A program made the position numbers and the translations under genes. DNA of 64,000 nucleotides from NCBI RefSeq assembly GCF_000970675.1, contig NZ_LAJA01000017.1:1-64000 (forward strand). Reading direction: 5' to 3'. Position 1 is the stretch's first letter; the number at the start of each line of letters is the position of its first letter. The notes under the pieces are model-generated. The model saw nothing but the letters and a program-made list of their open reading frames with translations, did not search any database and was not told the origin of the DNA. This document shows, in pieces, positions 42,657 through 50,585 of the stretch. This DNA is from Domibacillus tundrae. GTDB lineage: Bacteria > Bacillota > Bacilli > Bacillales > Domibacillaceae.

Positions 42657-43697
42657 TTATTTTTGCATATTTAACGATTCAAGAATTTCCTGCACAAGCA
42701 CTTCCTGCTCTTCTAGGAAAGCTGTAAATTCCTCGGAATTTTTATAGCCGTCTTCCCAGCCATTTGTTTGCAGCACTTCCTGCCACTCCGTTGTTTGCAC
42801 CATTTCGTCAAGTGTTTTATTCCAGTAGTCAACTGCATAATCCGGCATTTCTTTCGGACCAAACAAACCGCGCCAGATCGTAAACTCTGCATCGATTCCT
42901 TCTTCTTTATATGTTGGAATATCGGCATATGTGCCTTCAAGTCTTTCTGGAGAAGATACGCCAAGCACGCGGATTTTTCCTGCTTTTAAATATTCGCCTG
43001 TACCGGAAATATCCGTTGCGAGTACATCAGCATTGCCGCCAATTAATGCTGTCATCGCTTCTCCGCCGCCATCATAGGATATATATTTAATTTTTGCTGC
43101 ATCAACGCCCGCTTTTACGGCCGGCAGCATCGCGACTAAGTGATCCTGTGAGCCGGGAGAGGAACCACCAGCCAGTGTCAGGCTGTCCGGTTTTGCTTTT
43201 AAATCATTAAACAACGACTGCAAATCGGTATATTTCGAATCAGCCGGTACAACGATAGCTCCATAATCTTTTGTCAGCTGAGCAATCGGTGTTAAGTCTT
43301 TATACGAATGAGGACTGTTGCCTTCTTTTTTCAAATTGTTAATCAGAAGTGGAACAGAAGGAAGGAACAATCGGTATGGATCTTGAGGATCCTGGCTGAT
43401 AAAGTCCGCAAGACCGACTGCCTGCCCGCCGCCCGGCTTATTTTCAACCGTCATCGACTGCTCATTCAATCCTGTGTCGCTTAATACTTTTGTTAACGCG
43501 CGGGCTGTTGTATCCAGGCCACCACCAGCACCGGATGGAGCATTAATAACAATTGGTTTTTCTGGGTATACTGCTCCGGCTTCCTCATTATTTCCTTCGG
43601 AAGACGACCCGGATCCGCTGCAGGCTGCTAAGCTGAGTGCCAGTGCTCCGGCCGTAATCATACTTCCCCACTTTTTCATGTTGAATGTAGTAATCAT
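42657..43697 (-). CDS. tctC: tripartite tricarboxylate transporter binding lipoprotein TctC
   Basis: A 346-residue lipoprotein (lipobox LAAC, Cys26) with the Bug/TctC binding fold: YPEKPIVINAPSGAGGGLDT, VENKPGGGQAVG and the C-terminal WRGLFGPKEMP. It captures a carboxylate such as citrate outside the cell and hands it to TctAB. GGGGG lies 8 nt before the ATG. It is transcribed divergently from tctBA, with a perfect cre site in its leader, and is probably under control of the adjacent two-component system. Confidence 0.9.
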   Translation of the reverse strand: MITTFNMKKWGSMITAGALALSLAACSGSGSSSEGNNEEAGAVYPEKPIVINAPSGAGGGLDTTARALTKVLSDTGLNEQSMTVENKPGGGQAVGLADFISQDPQDPYRLFLPSVPLLINNLKKEGNSPHSYKDLTPIAQLTKDYGAIVVPADSKYTDLQSLFNDLKAKPDSLTLAGGSSPGSQDHLVAMLPAVKAGVDAAKIKYISYDGGGEAMTALIGGNADVLATDISGTGEYLKAGKIRVLGVSSPERLEGTYADIPTYKEEGIDAEFTIWRGLFGPKEMPDYAVDYWNKTLDEMVQTTEWQEVLQTNGWEDGYKNSEEFTAFLEEQEVLVQEILESLNMQK

Positions 43698-43717
43698 ATT
43701 TGTACCCCCTTAAATTT

Positions 43718-43731
43718 TGATAACGCTTTCA
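43718..43731. promoter_or_regulatory. perfect cre site in the tctC leader
   Basis: TGATAACGCTTTCA matches TGWNANCGNTNWCA at all 14 positions, 21 nt before the tctC start, a position suited to CcpA repression. Confidence 0.7.
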
Positions 43732-43912
43732 TGTGTGCATCGTATCATTCCGGTTTTTTCCTGAATAGATTATACTCATTCATCTCATAAAGCTCATAAA
43801 TAAACATTAACGTCATATTTTTCACGGGATGTCTAACATTTCATAAAAAATATGACGATTATTGAAGTTATGCTGTAAAACTTCTATCAAAATGAAATTT
43901 CTGCTATTTTTT

Positions 43913-43926
43913 AGAAAGCGGTTACA
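43913..43926. promoter_or_regulatory. cre site before tctB
   Basis: AGAAAGCGGTTACA matches the cre consensus at 13 of 14 positions, 36 nt before the tctB start. Confidence 0.6.
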
Positions 43927-43961
43927 TAGTTATTTTTTCGATTATTATGGGGGTGGATGAA

Positions 43962-44408
43962 GTGAGCAAAACGTTCGATCGCTACGCAAGTATTATCTTT
44001 TTATTAATAGGCGTGCTTTTCATTTTTGAAAGCCGGAAAATTTCGGCAAGTTCATACGGTAGCAATGTAGGACCGGATGTTTTCCCGATTGGGCTTGGTG
44101 TGCTGTTAATCTTGTTAAGTATCAAGCTGTTTATTGAAACAATGAAGAATAAAAGACAAGAAACCAAGGGAGACAAGCCTGACTATAAACGGTTTTTGAT
44201 TATTTTTGCGGCAGCTGTTCTTTATGTATTGCTGCTGGAGTCACTTGGTTATGTGATTACAACCTTTTTCTTTTTAGTGATCGGTTTTCAGGTTTTGGAA
44301 AAGGGTGGATGGCTGAAAACAATTATCATTGCGTCATTGTTTTCATTTGGTGTTTATTACTTATTCGTTGAAGTTTTGCAGGGGTCATTGCCAGGATTTC
44401 CGATTTAA
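43962..44408 (+). CDS. tctB: tripartite tricarboxylate transporter small membrane subunit TctB
   Basis: A 148-residue protein with four predicted membrane helices (IIFLLIGVLFIFES, FPIGLGVLLILLSIKLF, IIFAAAVLYVLLLES, IIIASLFSFGVYYLF). Small subunit of the secondary, binding-protein-dependent carboxylate importer. GTG 43962 is chosen because GGGGGTG lies 6 nt before it; ATG 43947 would overlap that Shine-Dalgarno. tctA follows 20 nt later. Confidence 0.85.
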   Translation: MSKTFDRYASIIFLLIGVLFIFESRKISASSYGSNVGPDVFPIGLGVLLILLSIKLFIETMKNKRQETKGDKPDYKRFLIIFAAAVLYVLLLESLGYVITTFFFLVIGFQVLEKGGWLKTIIIASLFSFGVYYLFVEVLQGSLPGFPI

Positions 44409-44428
44409 TTTATGTAGGAGGTGGAAAG

Positions 44429-45955
44429 ATGGAAACATTACAGTTTCTCGCAAACGGGTTTGGCATTGCAATGCAGTGGCAAAATTTATTATTTGCTTTT
44501 TTTGGTGTATTGATTGGCACTGCAGTGGGCGTGCTTCCCGGCATCGGTCCGATGAGTGGGGTGGCGCTGCTTATTCCGATTACAGCGACACTTACGTCAG
44601 GGCTTGATCCGCAGAGTGCGGCAGCGAGTTCGATTATCTTGCTTGCAGGTGTTTATTACGGTGCTATGTACGGAGGCTCAACGACATCGATTTTATTAAA
44701 TACACCGGGTGAATCTTCTTCTGTTGTGACCGCACTGGATGGATATCAGATGGCCAGACAAGGAAGAGCCGGAGCAGCGTTATCTATTTCCGCAATCGGT
44801 TCGTTTGTCGCAGGGATCGTGTCACTCCTCGGTTTGACATTACTGGCAAAGCCGCTTTCTGAATTAGCTCTTTCATTTGGCCCGGCTGAGTATTTTTCGT
44901 TAATGTTGCTCGGTTTGTGTGCAGTCAGCGGCTTGGCGGGGAGCTCGATTACAAAGGCGCTAATCATGACGGTTGCCGGTCTGCTTTTGGCTACAATCGG
45001 TATGGATAACGTTTCGGGTGTTTCACGGTTTACATACAATAATGCTTATTTGTATTCTGGACTTGAATTTTTAACGGTAGCAGTTGGGCTATTTGCGCTT
45101 GGTGAAGTATTTCGGACCATTTTGGACCGGGACAAAGATGACGGAAATATTGCCAAGGTTGGACGCATTTTGCCGACAAAGCAGGATATGAAAGACAGCG
45201 CCGCACCCATCGTTCGCGGTTCCCTGCTCGGCTTTTTTATCGGCGTGCTTCCAGGGGCAGGTGCTACGCTTGCTTCTTTTTTCTCTTACATCGCAGAAAA
45301 GAAAATAAGCAAAAATCCGGAAAAATTTGGAAAAGGGGCTATCGCGGGGGTAGCCGCTCCGGAATCAGCCAATAATGGTGCATCAGGCGGTGCGATGATT
45401 CCGCTTTTAACAATGGGTATTCCGGGTTCAGGAACTACGGCTATCTTGATGGGAGCGCTCATTATGTACAATGTGCAGCCAGGTCCGCTTTTATTTGAAG
45501 ATAATCCGGAAGTAGCGTGGGGACTGATTGCCAGTATGTTTATCGGGAATGTTATGCTTCTTGTGCTGAACATGCCGCTTGTGAAAGTATTTGCCAAAGT
45601 CATTGAAACACCGGCTAAATACTTGCTGCCGATTATTATTGCTATTTCAATATTCGGCGTATATGCCGTTCAGTTTAATACATTTGACTTAGCGCTGCTG
45701 CTCATCTGCGGACTGCTCGGCTACTATTTAACGAAAAATGATTACCCGGTCGCACCGCTCGTTCTCGCGCTTGTGCTTGGACCGATGATCGAAAATAATA
45801 TGCGCCGCGCGCTTACGTCTTCAAACGGAGATTTTTCGATATTCGTCACAAGCCCTGTTTCCTTGCTTTTCCTTGTCATTGGCGCTCTTTGGATCAGCGT
45901 TCCGCTCATTATGAAAATGCGCGGCCGTTCGGTCATTATTAATGAAGAAGATTAA
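44429..45955 (+). CDS. tctA: tripartite tricarboxylate transporter large membrane subunit TctA
   Basis: The 508-residue channel-forming subunit, with about eleven or twelve membrane helices. Family hallmarks are VLPGIGPMSGVALLIP and YGGSTTSILLNTPGE near the N-terminus, their inverted-repeat counterpart GVLPGAGATLASFFSY, and GIPGSGTTAILMGAL. It imports citrate or another carboxylate with TctB and TctC, driven by ion gradients. GTAGGAGGTG precedes the ATG. The Crh-like gene follows after 12 nt. Confidence 0.93.
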   Translation: METLQFLANGFGIAMQWQNLLFAFFGVLIGTAVGVLPGIGPMSGVALLIPITATLTSGLDPQSAAASSIILLAGVYYGAMYGGSTTSILLNTPGESSSVVTALDGYQMARQGRAGAALSISAIGSFVAGIVSLLGLTLLAKPLSELALSFGPAEYFSLMLLGLCAVSGLAGSSITKALIMTVAGLLLATIGMDNVSGVSRFTYNNAYLYSGLEFLTVAVGLFALGEVFRTILDRDKDDGNIAKVGRILPTKQDMKDSAAPIVRGSLLGFFIGVLPGAGATLASFFSYIAEKKISKNPEKFGKGAIAGVAAPESANNGASGGAMIPLLTMGIPGSGTTAILMGALIMYNVQPGPLLFEDNPEVAWGLIASMFIGNVMLLVLNMPLVKVFAKVIETPAKYLLPIIIAISIFGVYAVQFNTFDLALLLICGLLGYYLTKNDYPVAPLVLALVLGPMIENNMRRALTSSNGDFSIFVTSPVSLLFLVIGALWISVPLIMKMRGRSVIINEED

Positions 45956-45967
45956 GGGGGAAAAGAA

Positions 45968-46216
45968 ATGGAGCTCGGACCTACATTTGCGCGTTTTGTC
46001 GTTGAATTAAATAAAACGGCTCAGCCTTTTCAATCCAGTATTGTATTAAAAACAGACAGCCGCAGCATCGATGTGAAAAGTATTTTAGGATTAACGCATT
46101 CTGTTCTTACGTCAAAAGCGTTTCAGCTTGAAATTCATGGACCGGATGAAGAGCAGGCAAAGCAAGATATGGTTCAAGTATTTCGGGACTTTCATATTTC
46201 AGTGGAAGTAAATTAG
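45968..46216 (+). CDS. HPr/Crh-like regulatory protein without the catalytic histidine
   Basis: An 82-residue HPr-fold protein. The Ser46 region is intact (DVKSILGL, Ser38), and the following SVLTSKAFQLEI and GPDEEQA match HPr. Counting back 31 residues from the serine, exactly as in HPr, the phosphorylated His15 is Phe7 (TFARF), Arg17 is kept as Arg9 and Pro18 is Phe10. It thus cannot act in the PTS but could be phosphorylated by HPrK and bind CcpA, as Crh does (Crh has Gln15). It is the last gene of tctBA, with AAGGGG 8 nt before the ATG. Confidence 0.75.
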   Translation: MELGPTFARFVVELNKTAQPFQSSIVLKTDSRSIDVKSILGLTHSVLTSKAFQLEIHGPDEEQAKQDMVQVFRDFHISVEVN

Positions 46217-46218
46217 CA

Positions 46219-46260
46219 CAAAAGGGGCTGACTCAATTTTTGAGTCAGCCTCTTTTATTT
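46219..46260 (+). terminator. terminator of the tctBA operon
   Basis: AAAAGGGGCTGACTCA pairs with TGAGTCAGCCTCTTTT around ATTTT, then ATTT. Confidence 0.85.
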
Positions 46261-46448
46261 AGTCATTCACCGAACTTGCTGAACAAAACAATGCTTCGGA
46301 AAAAATCCAGCTTTCTTCCATGATAAACGTGGGGTAATCCGAATGCAAAAAATGATGATGTAGAAGATGATCCGAAATTGCCGAGCTTCTTCAAATATAT
46401 ATTGAGAAGCAAAGATAAGTGTTTTCAATCAGTCCGTTTTTTACTTCA

Positions 46449-47591
46449 TTATGGCTTCAAGACGACTTTAATGCATTCATCCGCATGATCGTTGAACGTT
46501 TGATACGCTTCTGCAGCCTGCTCAAGAGGCACTTTATGCGTTACGATTTCTGTTGGATCAAACTCGCCAGCAGTAATTTTCTTAAACAGCTCCGGCATGT
46601 AGTGAATAACCGGTGCCTGGCCCATTTTAACCGTAATGTTCCGTTCAAACAAGTTACCAAGAGGGAACATGTTATACATTGATCCGTAAACACCTGTCAA
46701 TTGAATCGTACCGAATTTGCGCACTGATTTAATAGCGATTTGGATCGCGCTTAGTGTACCACCCTGCAATTTCAGCTTTTGTTCAATTGCTTCAACCGGT
46801 GACTTTTTACCGTCCATGCCGACACAGTCGATGACAACATCCGCGCCGCCGTTTGTGATTTCTTTTAAATGATCGCCCATATTTTTGTATTCCGAGAAGT
46901 TAAAGGTTTCAACATTATTCATCTGTTTCGCATGCGCGAGGCGATATGGAACGTGGTCAACCGCGATGACCCGTTTAGCGCCTTTCATCCAGGCGAATTT
47001 TTGGGTCATTAAGCCGATCGGTCCGCAGCCAAGCACGATAACAGTATCTCCTGCTTTCACACCGGAATTTTCAACGCTCCAGTAAGCCGTAGGAAGAACG
47101 TCCGACATAAACAGAAGGGCTTCATCTTCAAGCTCGCATGACTCAGGAATAACGAATGGCATAAAATTCCCAAATGGTACACGCAAAAACTCCGCCTGGC
47201 CGCCAGGGAAGTTCCCGTAGCGTTCCGTAAAGCCGAAGTAGCCGCCTGTATCGATATGAGGGTTCGCATTGGAATTGTCGCATTGGCTTTCCAGATCATT
47301 TTCACAGTAGAAGCAGTGGCCGCAAGAAACATTAAACGGCAGAACGACGCGGTCCCCTTTTTTTACTTTTGTCACGTCCGGTCCGACTTCTTCCACAATA
47401 CCCATCGGCTCATGACCGATGACATAATCTTCTTCCGCCGGTGGGAGCGCTCCCTGATAAATGTGCAAATCAGAACCGCAAATGGCTGTGGAAGTGATTC
47501 GGACAATAATATCTTCCCGTTTTTGAATCGTTGGATCGGCTACATTTTTCACCTGCATGTTTTTAACACCTTGATACGTGACTGCTCGCAT
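46449..47591 (-). CDS. zinc-dependent alcohol dehydrogenase (formaldehyde dehydrogenase-like)
   Basis: A 380-residue medium-chain dehydrogenase. Catalytic zinc ligands are in AICGSDLHIY and GHEPMGIV; structural zinc cysteines are in SCGHCFYCENDLESQC; the NAD site is VIVLGCGPIGLM. The overall pattern (HPHIDTGG-like loop, FPLGNLFERNITVKMGQAPV) fits the glutathione-independent formaldehyde/threonine-type group found as AdhB in Bacillus. AGGAGG lies 10 nt before the ATG. The RuMP formaldehyde genes 2-5 kb downstream make an aldehyde-detoxification role attractive, but the substrate is not shown. Confidence 0.85.
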   Translation of the reverse strand: MRAVTYQGVKNMQVKNVADPTIQKREDIIVRITSTAICGSDLHIYQGALPPAEEDYVIGHEPMGIVEEVGPDVTKVKKGDRVVLPFNVSCGHCFYCENDLESQCDNSNANPHIDTGGYFGFTERYGNFPGGQAEFLRVPFGNFMPFVIPESCELEDEALLFMSDVLPTAYWSVENSGVKAGDTVIVLGCGPIGLMTQKFAWMKGAKRVIAVDHVPYRLAHAKQMNNVETFNFSEYKNMGDHLKEITNGGADVVIDCVGMDGKKSPVEAIEQKLKLQGGTLSAIQIAIKSVRKFGTIQLTGVYGSMYNMFPLGNLFERNITVKMGQAPVIHYMPELFKKITAGEFDPTEIVTHKVPLEQAAEAYQTFNDHADECIKVVLKP

Positions 47592-47766
47592 GAAAAAAAC
47601 CTCCTGCTTTGGGATAGTCTTCTTTTACCCGAAACGAAAGATATTATTCTAAAAAAGAGTCAGCCTTTTCTCTCATTTTCAGTTATATTCCATTTTTGTC
47701 TGCTATATTTGAAAAAAGGAAGGTCGCGATTTTTGGATTAAATCCAATAGTAGAGGGGGAAAACGA

Positions 47767-48231
47767 ATGAAACACCTTCATCATTACCATGTTTGGGCGA
47801 ATGAACGAATGCTCGATCATATCCTTCAATTTCCGGACGTGTTTAGGAAGCCATCTGCCGGCCCTTTTTCAACGATTGCGCGAACATTTGGCCATATATA
47901 CGATGTAGACCGACTTTGGTTTACCCGTATGAAAGAGACAAGTTTATCAGCAATAGGTAAGACGGAATTTTCCGATGTGCAGGAAGCAAAAGAAGCGTTT
48001 ACTGCTTTGCATAAAAAAATGAGCCAGTTTTTAACACTTGAAACAGATAGAAATAGAATGATTCACTATGAAAATACAGAAGGAGCGTCGTTTCAAAATA
48101 CATTGTCCGAGCTTGTAACACACGTTGTGAATCATGGGACATCTCATCGTGGAAATGTAGTGGTCATGCTTAGAGAAGCGGGGTACAGAAGCTGTCCGAC
48201 CGACTACATTTATTTTTTGCGAGACTTATAA
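47767..48231 (+). CDS. DinB-family putative metal-dependent hydrolase
   Basis: A 154-residue four-helix-bundle protein of the DinB/YfiT superfamily. Three metal-ligand histidines are visible: one in FGHIYDVDRLW and two in VVNHGTSHRGNV. Family members act as bacillithiol or other thiol S-transferases or are of unknown function. GAGGGGG precedes the ATG by 7-8 nt. Monocistronic with its own terminator; specific substrate unknown. Confidence 0.85.
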   Translation: MKHLHHYHVWANERMLDHILQFPDVFRKPSAGPFSTIARTFGHIYDVDRLWFTRMKETSLSAIGKTEFSDVQEAKEAFTALHKKMSQFLTLETDRNRMIHYENTEGASFQNTLSELVTHVVNHGTSHRGNVVVMLREAGYRSCPTDYIYFLRDL

Positions 48232-48233
48232 AA

Positions 48234-48264
48234 AACAGAGCCTGATCCAATCAGGCTCTGTTTT
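48234..48264 (+). terminator. terminator between dinB-like gene and small peptide
   Basis: AAAACAGAGCCTGAT and ATCAGGCTCTGTTTT form a perfect 15-bp stem around CCA with T-runs in both directions. Confidence 0.88.
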
Positions 48265-48350
48265 TAGCGGCGGTTTTTAAAATTTTTCAGTAATTTGTAA
48301 GCAGCGAATACGATAACGATACCAATGATAATAAATAATAGCCCTCTCAT
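48264..48350 (-). CDS. 28-residue membrane peptide
   Basis: A short frame reads MRGLLFIIIGIVIVFAAYKL followed by LKNFKNRR: one membrane helix and a strongly basic C-terminal tail. AAAGGA lies 9 nt before the ATG, the downstream hairpin can terminate it, and a sigma-B-like promoter lies upstream. Such single-helix stress peptides are common in Bacillus but are rarely annotated. Function unknown. Confidence 0.6.
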   Translation of the reverse strand: MRGLLFIIIGIVIVFAAYKLLKNFKNRR

Positions 48351-48386
48351 ATGGACACATCCTTTCAGCAGACAGATACACTTTAT

Positions 48387-48412
48387 GTATCCTTTTTCGT
48401 CATCATTCAAAC
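48387..48412 (-). promoter_or_regulatory. sigma-B-like promoter of the 28-residue peptide
   Basis: On the minus strand GTTTGA, a 14-nt spacer and GGATAC resemble the sigma-B consensus GTTTAA-N13-15-GGGTAT, about 37 nt before the peptide start. Confidence 0.4.
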
Positions 48413-48488
48413 ATGAGAGCGTTTTAAAGTGGCTGGAAAGGGTAAAAAGAGGGAAATAAGTCTAATGACAATGACTGGAGGCGGAACC

Positions 48489-49214
48489 TTGCTGAAAACC
48501 CAAACGGCTTTATTGACGAAAGAGGATATGGAAACACGTGAAGATCTGCCTTTATGGCTGAAGAACGAATACGCAGCGTTTCACCGAACAGTGATGGATC
48601 CCACGTTTCCTTGTTATTTTGGCATGAATGGTGAACGAAAAGGCGAATTGAGATATGGGTATATCACCCAAAAGGATTGGTCAAGGTTACCTGAAATTGT
48701 TGGTTCATTTCTCGAACTGTTTAAAGAGCCTCCATTTGTTCGGCACGGTTTATTTTTATTTGTTGAGCCTTTTGAGCAAGAAGGGGATCTTGAACAGTAC
48801 CGAGAACAATTTTGGTCCATTCTTCAATATTTACATGAACAGGATGATCAGGAGTGGCCTGCTGAAAGTCCAAAAGATCCGGATCATTATTTGTGGGATT
48901 TTCATTTCCACGGCGAGCCAGTCTTTGTTTTTGGAAACACTCCGGCTTATAAACAACGGAAAACAAGAGATTTAGGCAATGCCATGGTACTCGGTTTTCA
49001 GCCGCGAAAAATTTTCAAGGGACTAACTGGAACGGAGCCAGGCGGAATTATGTCACGTGAAAAAGTGCGAGAACGGGTTGAAAAATGGGACAGGCTTCCG
49101 AAACATCCGGATATTAGCCACTTCGGTGATCCGACGCATAATGAATGGAAGCAGTTTTTTATTGGAGATGACAGCGAACCGATTTTAGGGAAATGTCCAT
49201 TTCAACATAAATAA
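48489..49214 (+). CDS. YqcI/YcgG-family protein
   Basis: A 241-residue soluble protein of the Bacillus YqcI/YcgG family, with family-typical PTFPCYFGM, LWDFHFHGEPVFVFGNTPAY and a C-terminal GKCPFQHK. Biochemical function is unknown. TTG 48489 is preferred since GGAGG lies 7 nt before it. In-frame ATGs at 48465 and 48471 and a GTG at 48429 have poor or no Shine-Dalgarno, so the N-terminus remains uncertain. Monocistronic, converging on hxlAB. Confidence 0.75.
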   Translation: MLKTQTALLTKEDMETREDLPLWLKNEYAAFHRTVMDPTFPCYFGMNGERKGELRYGYITQKDWSRLPEIVGSFLELFKEPPFVRHGLFLFVEPFEQEGDLEQYREQFWSILQYLHEQDDQEWPAESPKDPDHYLWDFHFHGEPVFVFGNTPAYKQRKTRDLGNAMVLGFQPRKIFKGLTGTEPGGIMSREKVRERVEKWDRLPKHPDISHFGDPTHNEWKQFFIGDDSEPILGKCPFQHK

Positions 49215-49216
49215 TG

Positions 49217-49257
49217 AAGAAGAGGACTGCCATAGCATTAGGCAGTCCTCTTTTTGT
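49217..49257. terminator. bidirectional terminator before hxlB end
   Basis: AAGAGGACTGCC and GGCAGTCCTCTT form a 12-bp stem around ATAGCATTA with T after it. Confidence 0.85.
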
Positions 49258-49259
49258 AT

Positions 49260-49805
49260 CTATTCTAAATTTGCATGGCGTCCGTACATATTGCCGGAGT
49301 CCATTCCGCGTTTCTCCATGATTTGCAAAATAAGCGAATCATAAAATAACAGGAGGCTTTGTTCAAACAAAGAACCCATCGGCTGAATCGATTTATTGCT
49401 TGTGTCAGCTTTTGTTTGGGCTGGAATCTCAATAACGATGTCAGCAAGCCGGCCGATAGATGAATCCGGCACAATCGTAACAGCTGCTACCGATGCGCCG
49501 ATCGACTTGGCTTTCTCCGCCATCGCGACCAGGCTTTTCGTTTCACCAGAACCAGAGCCGACAATAAATAAATCGCCTTCTTCTACATTCGGTGTTACGG
49601 TTTCGCCAACGACGTACGGATCTAAACCGACGTGCATCATGCGCATCGCAAATGATTTCGCCATGAACCCCGAGCGCCCTGCGCCGGCCACAAATATCTT
49701 TTTCGCTTCGAGAATGCGATTCACAAGCTGTGCAGCGTCCTCATCACGGATCAGGTCAGAGATCGCTCGAAGCTCTTGTAAAATGCGTTCCAGCTGCTTT
49801 GTCAT
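49260..49805 (-). CDS. hxlB: 6-phospho-3-hexuloisomerase
   Basis: A 181-residue SIS-domain isomerase that converts D-arabino-3-hexulose-6-phosphate to fructose-6-phosphate, the second step of formaldehyde fixation by the ribulose monophosphate pathway. SIS motifs are IFVAGAGRSGFMAKSFAMRM, VGSGSGETKSL and the C-terminal catalytic FEQSLLLF. The ATG overlaps the hxlA stop in TAATG, so the pair is coupled. In non-methylotrophic Bacillus this pathway detoxifies formaldehyde. Confidence 0.95.
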   Translation of the reverse strand: MTKQLERILQELRAISDLIRDEDAAQLVNRILEAKKIFVAGAGRSGFMAKSFAMRMMHVGLDPYVVGETVTPNVEEGDLFIVGSGSGETKSLVAMAEKAKSIGASVAAVTIVPDSSIGRLADIVIEIPAQTKADTSNKSIQPMGSLFEQSLLLFYDSLILQIMEKRGMDSGNMYGRHANLE

Positions 49806-50446
49806 TAAGCGTGAACCGCTTCTTTGATCAATTTTTGCATCTGGGCAGCAGCTGCTTTTTTGTCGTCTTTGCTTGTGATGCCGCCGCCAACGATGACAAG
49901 ATCAGGCTGTTCTTTAATGACTTCAGGAAGTGTTTCAAGCTTAATGCCGCCAGCAATTGCTGTTTTTGCATTTTTCACAACGCTTTTAATTGTGTGTAAA
50001 TCTTCAAAGGAGTTTTGGCCAACTGCCTGTAAATCGTAGCCAGTATGAACGCAAATGTAATCAACGCCAAGTGCGTCAAGCTCTTGCGCACGTGTTTTAA
50101 TGTCTTTAACCGCGATCATATCAACAAGAATTTGTTTGCCTTGTTTTTTCGCTTCTTCTACAGCGCCTTTAATGGATGCATCTTCGGCCTGGCCAAGAAT
50201 TGTGACGATGTCAGCGCCTGCAGCTGCTGCTTGTGATACTTCATAGCCTGCCGCGTCCATAATTTTAAGATCCGCAAGAACCTCTAAGTTCGGGAACGCT
50301 TCTTTCATTGCTTTTACTGCATGAAGGCCTTCGTTAATAACAACCGGTGTACCGATTTCCACAACATCGATGTGCTCCTGTACTTCTTTCACAAGCTCAA
50401 TACCTTCTGGAATGTTTACTAAATCAAGTGCTAATTGTAATTTCAT
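49805..50446 (-). CDS. hxlA: 3-hexulose-6-phosphate synthase
   Basis: A 213-residue TIM-barrel aldolase of the OMP decarboxylase superfamily that joins formaldehyde and ribulose-5-phosphate. Active-site stretches are QLALDLVNI, VEIGTPVV, LADLKIMDAAGYE and VGGGIT. The Shine-Dalgarno AAAGGAGAG precedes the ATG. It is transcribed from a promoter carrying the HxlR-type element at 50505-50546 and leads the hxlAB operon. Confidence 0.95.
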   Translation of the reverse strand: MKLQLALDLVNIPEGIELVKEVQEHIDVVEIGTPVVINEGLHAVKAMKEAFPNLEVLADLKIMDAAGYEVSQAAAAGADIVTILGQAEDASIKGAVEEAKKQGKQILVDMIAVKDIKTRAQELDALGVDYICVHTGYDLQAVGQNSFEDLHTIKSVVKNAKTAIAGGIKLETLPEVIKEQPDLVIVGGGITSKDDKKAAAAQMQKLIKEAVHA

Positions 50447-50478
50447 GATGTCTCTCCTTTTTGTTTTGTCTCCAGTTC

Positions 50479-50546
50479 ATTGTAGAATATTGTCGCAAAA
50501 AAAAGAAGTACGCACTTTTAATTCATATAGTGCTAAAAAGTATACT
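50479..50546 (-). promoter_or_regulatory. hxlA promoter with HxlR-box element A
   Basis: On the minus strand a 42-bp element (50546-50505) begins AGTATACTTTTTAGCACTAT and ends GTGCGTACTTC. TACAAT (-10) follows at 50484-50479, 21 nt after the shared TACTT. No good -35 exists, as expected for an activated promoter. A near copy with the same spacing lies before zwf at 50985. Confidence 0.7.
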
Positions 50547-50553
50547 GTGGAAC

Positions 50554-50580
50554 AAAAAAGAACGTGTCCCAGTACGCTCT
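50554..50580 (-). terminator. terminator of hxlR
   Basis: On the minus strand AGAGCGT/ACGTTCT (7 bp) with an ACTGGGAC-type loop and six T, just after the hxlR stop. Confidence 0.6.
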
Positions 50581-50585
50581 TCTGG

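Noticed and set aside
46260-46448. Possible relic between the tctBA terminator and the alcohol dehydrogenase
   Set aside because: Minus-strand readings (DYPTFIMEESWIFSEALF and others) show no family I can name; no gene called.
47592-47766. HxlR-type element or sigma-B promoter before the alcohol dehydrogenase
   Set aside because: No match to the hxlA/zwf element; GGGTAA is present but without a GTTT box at the right distance.
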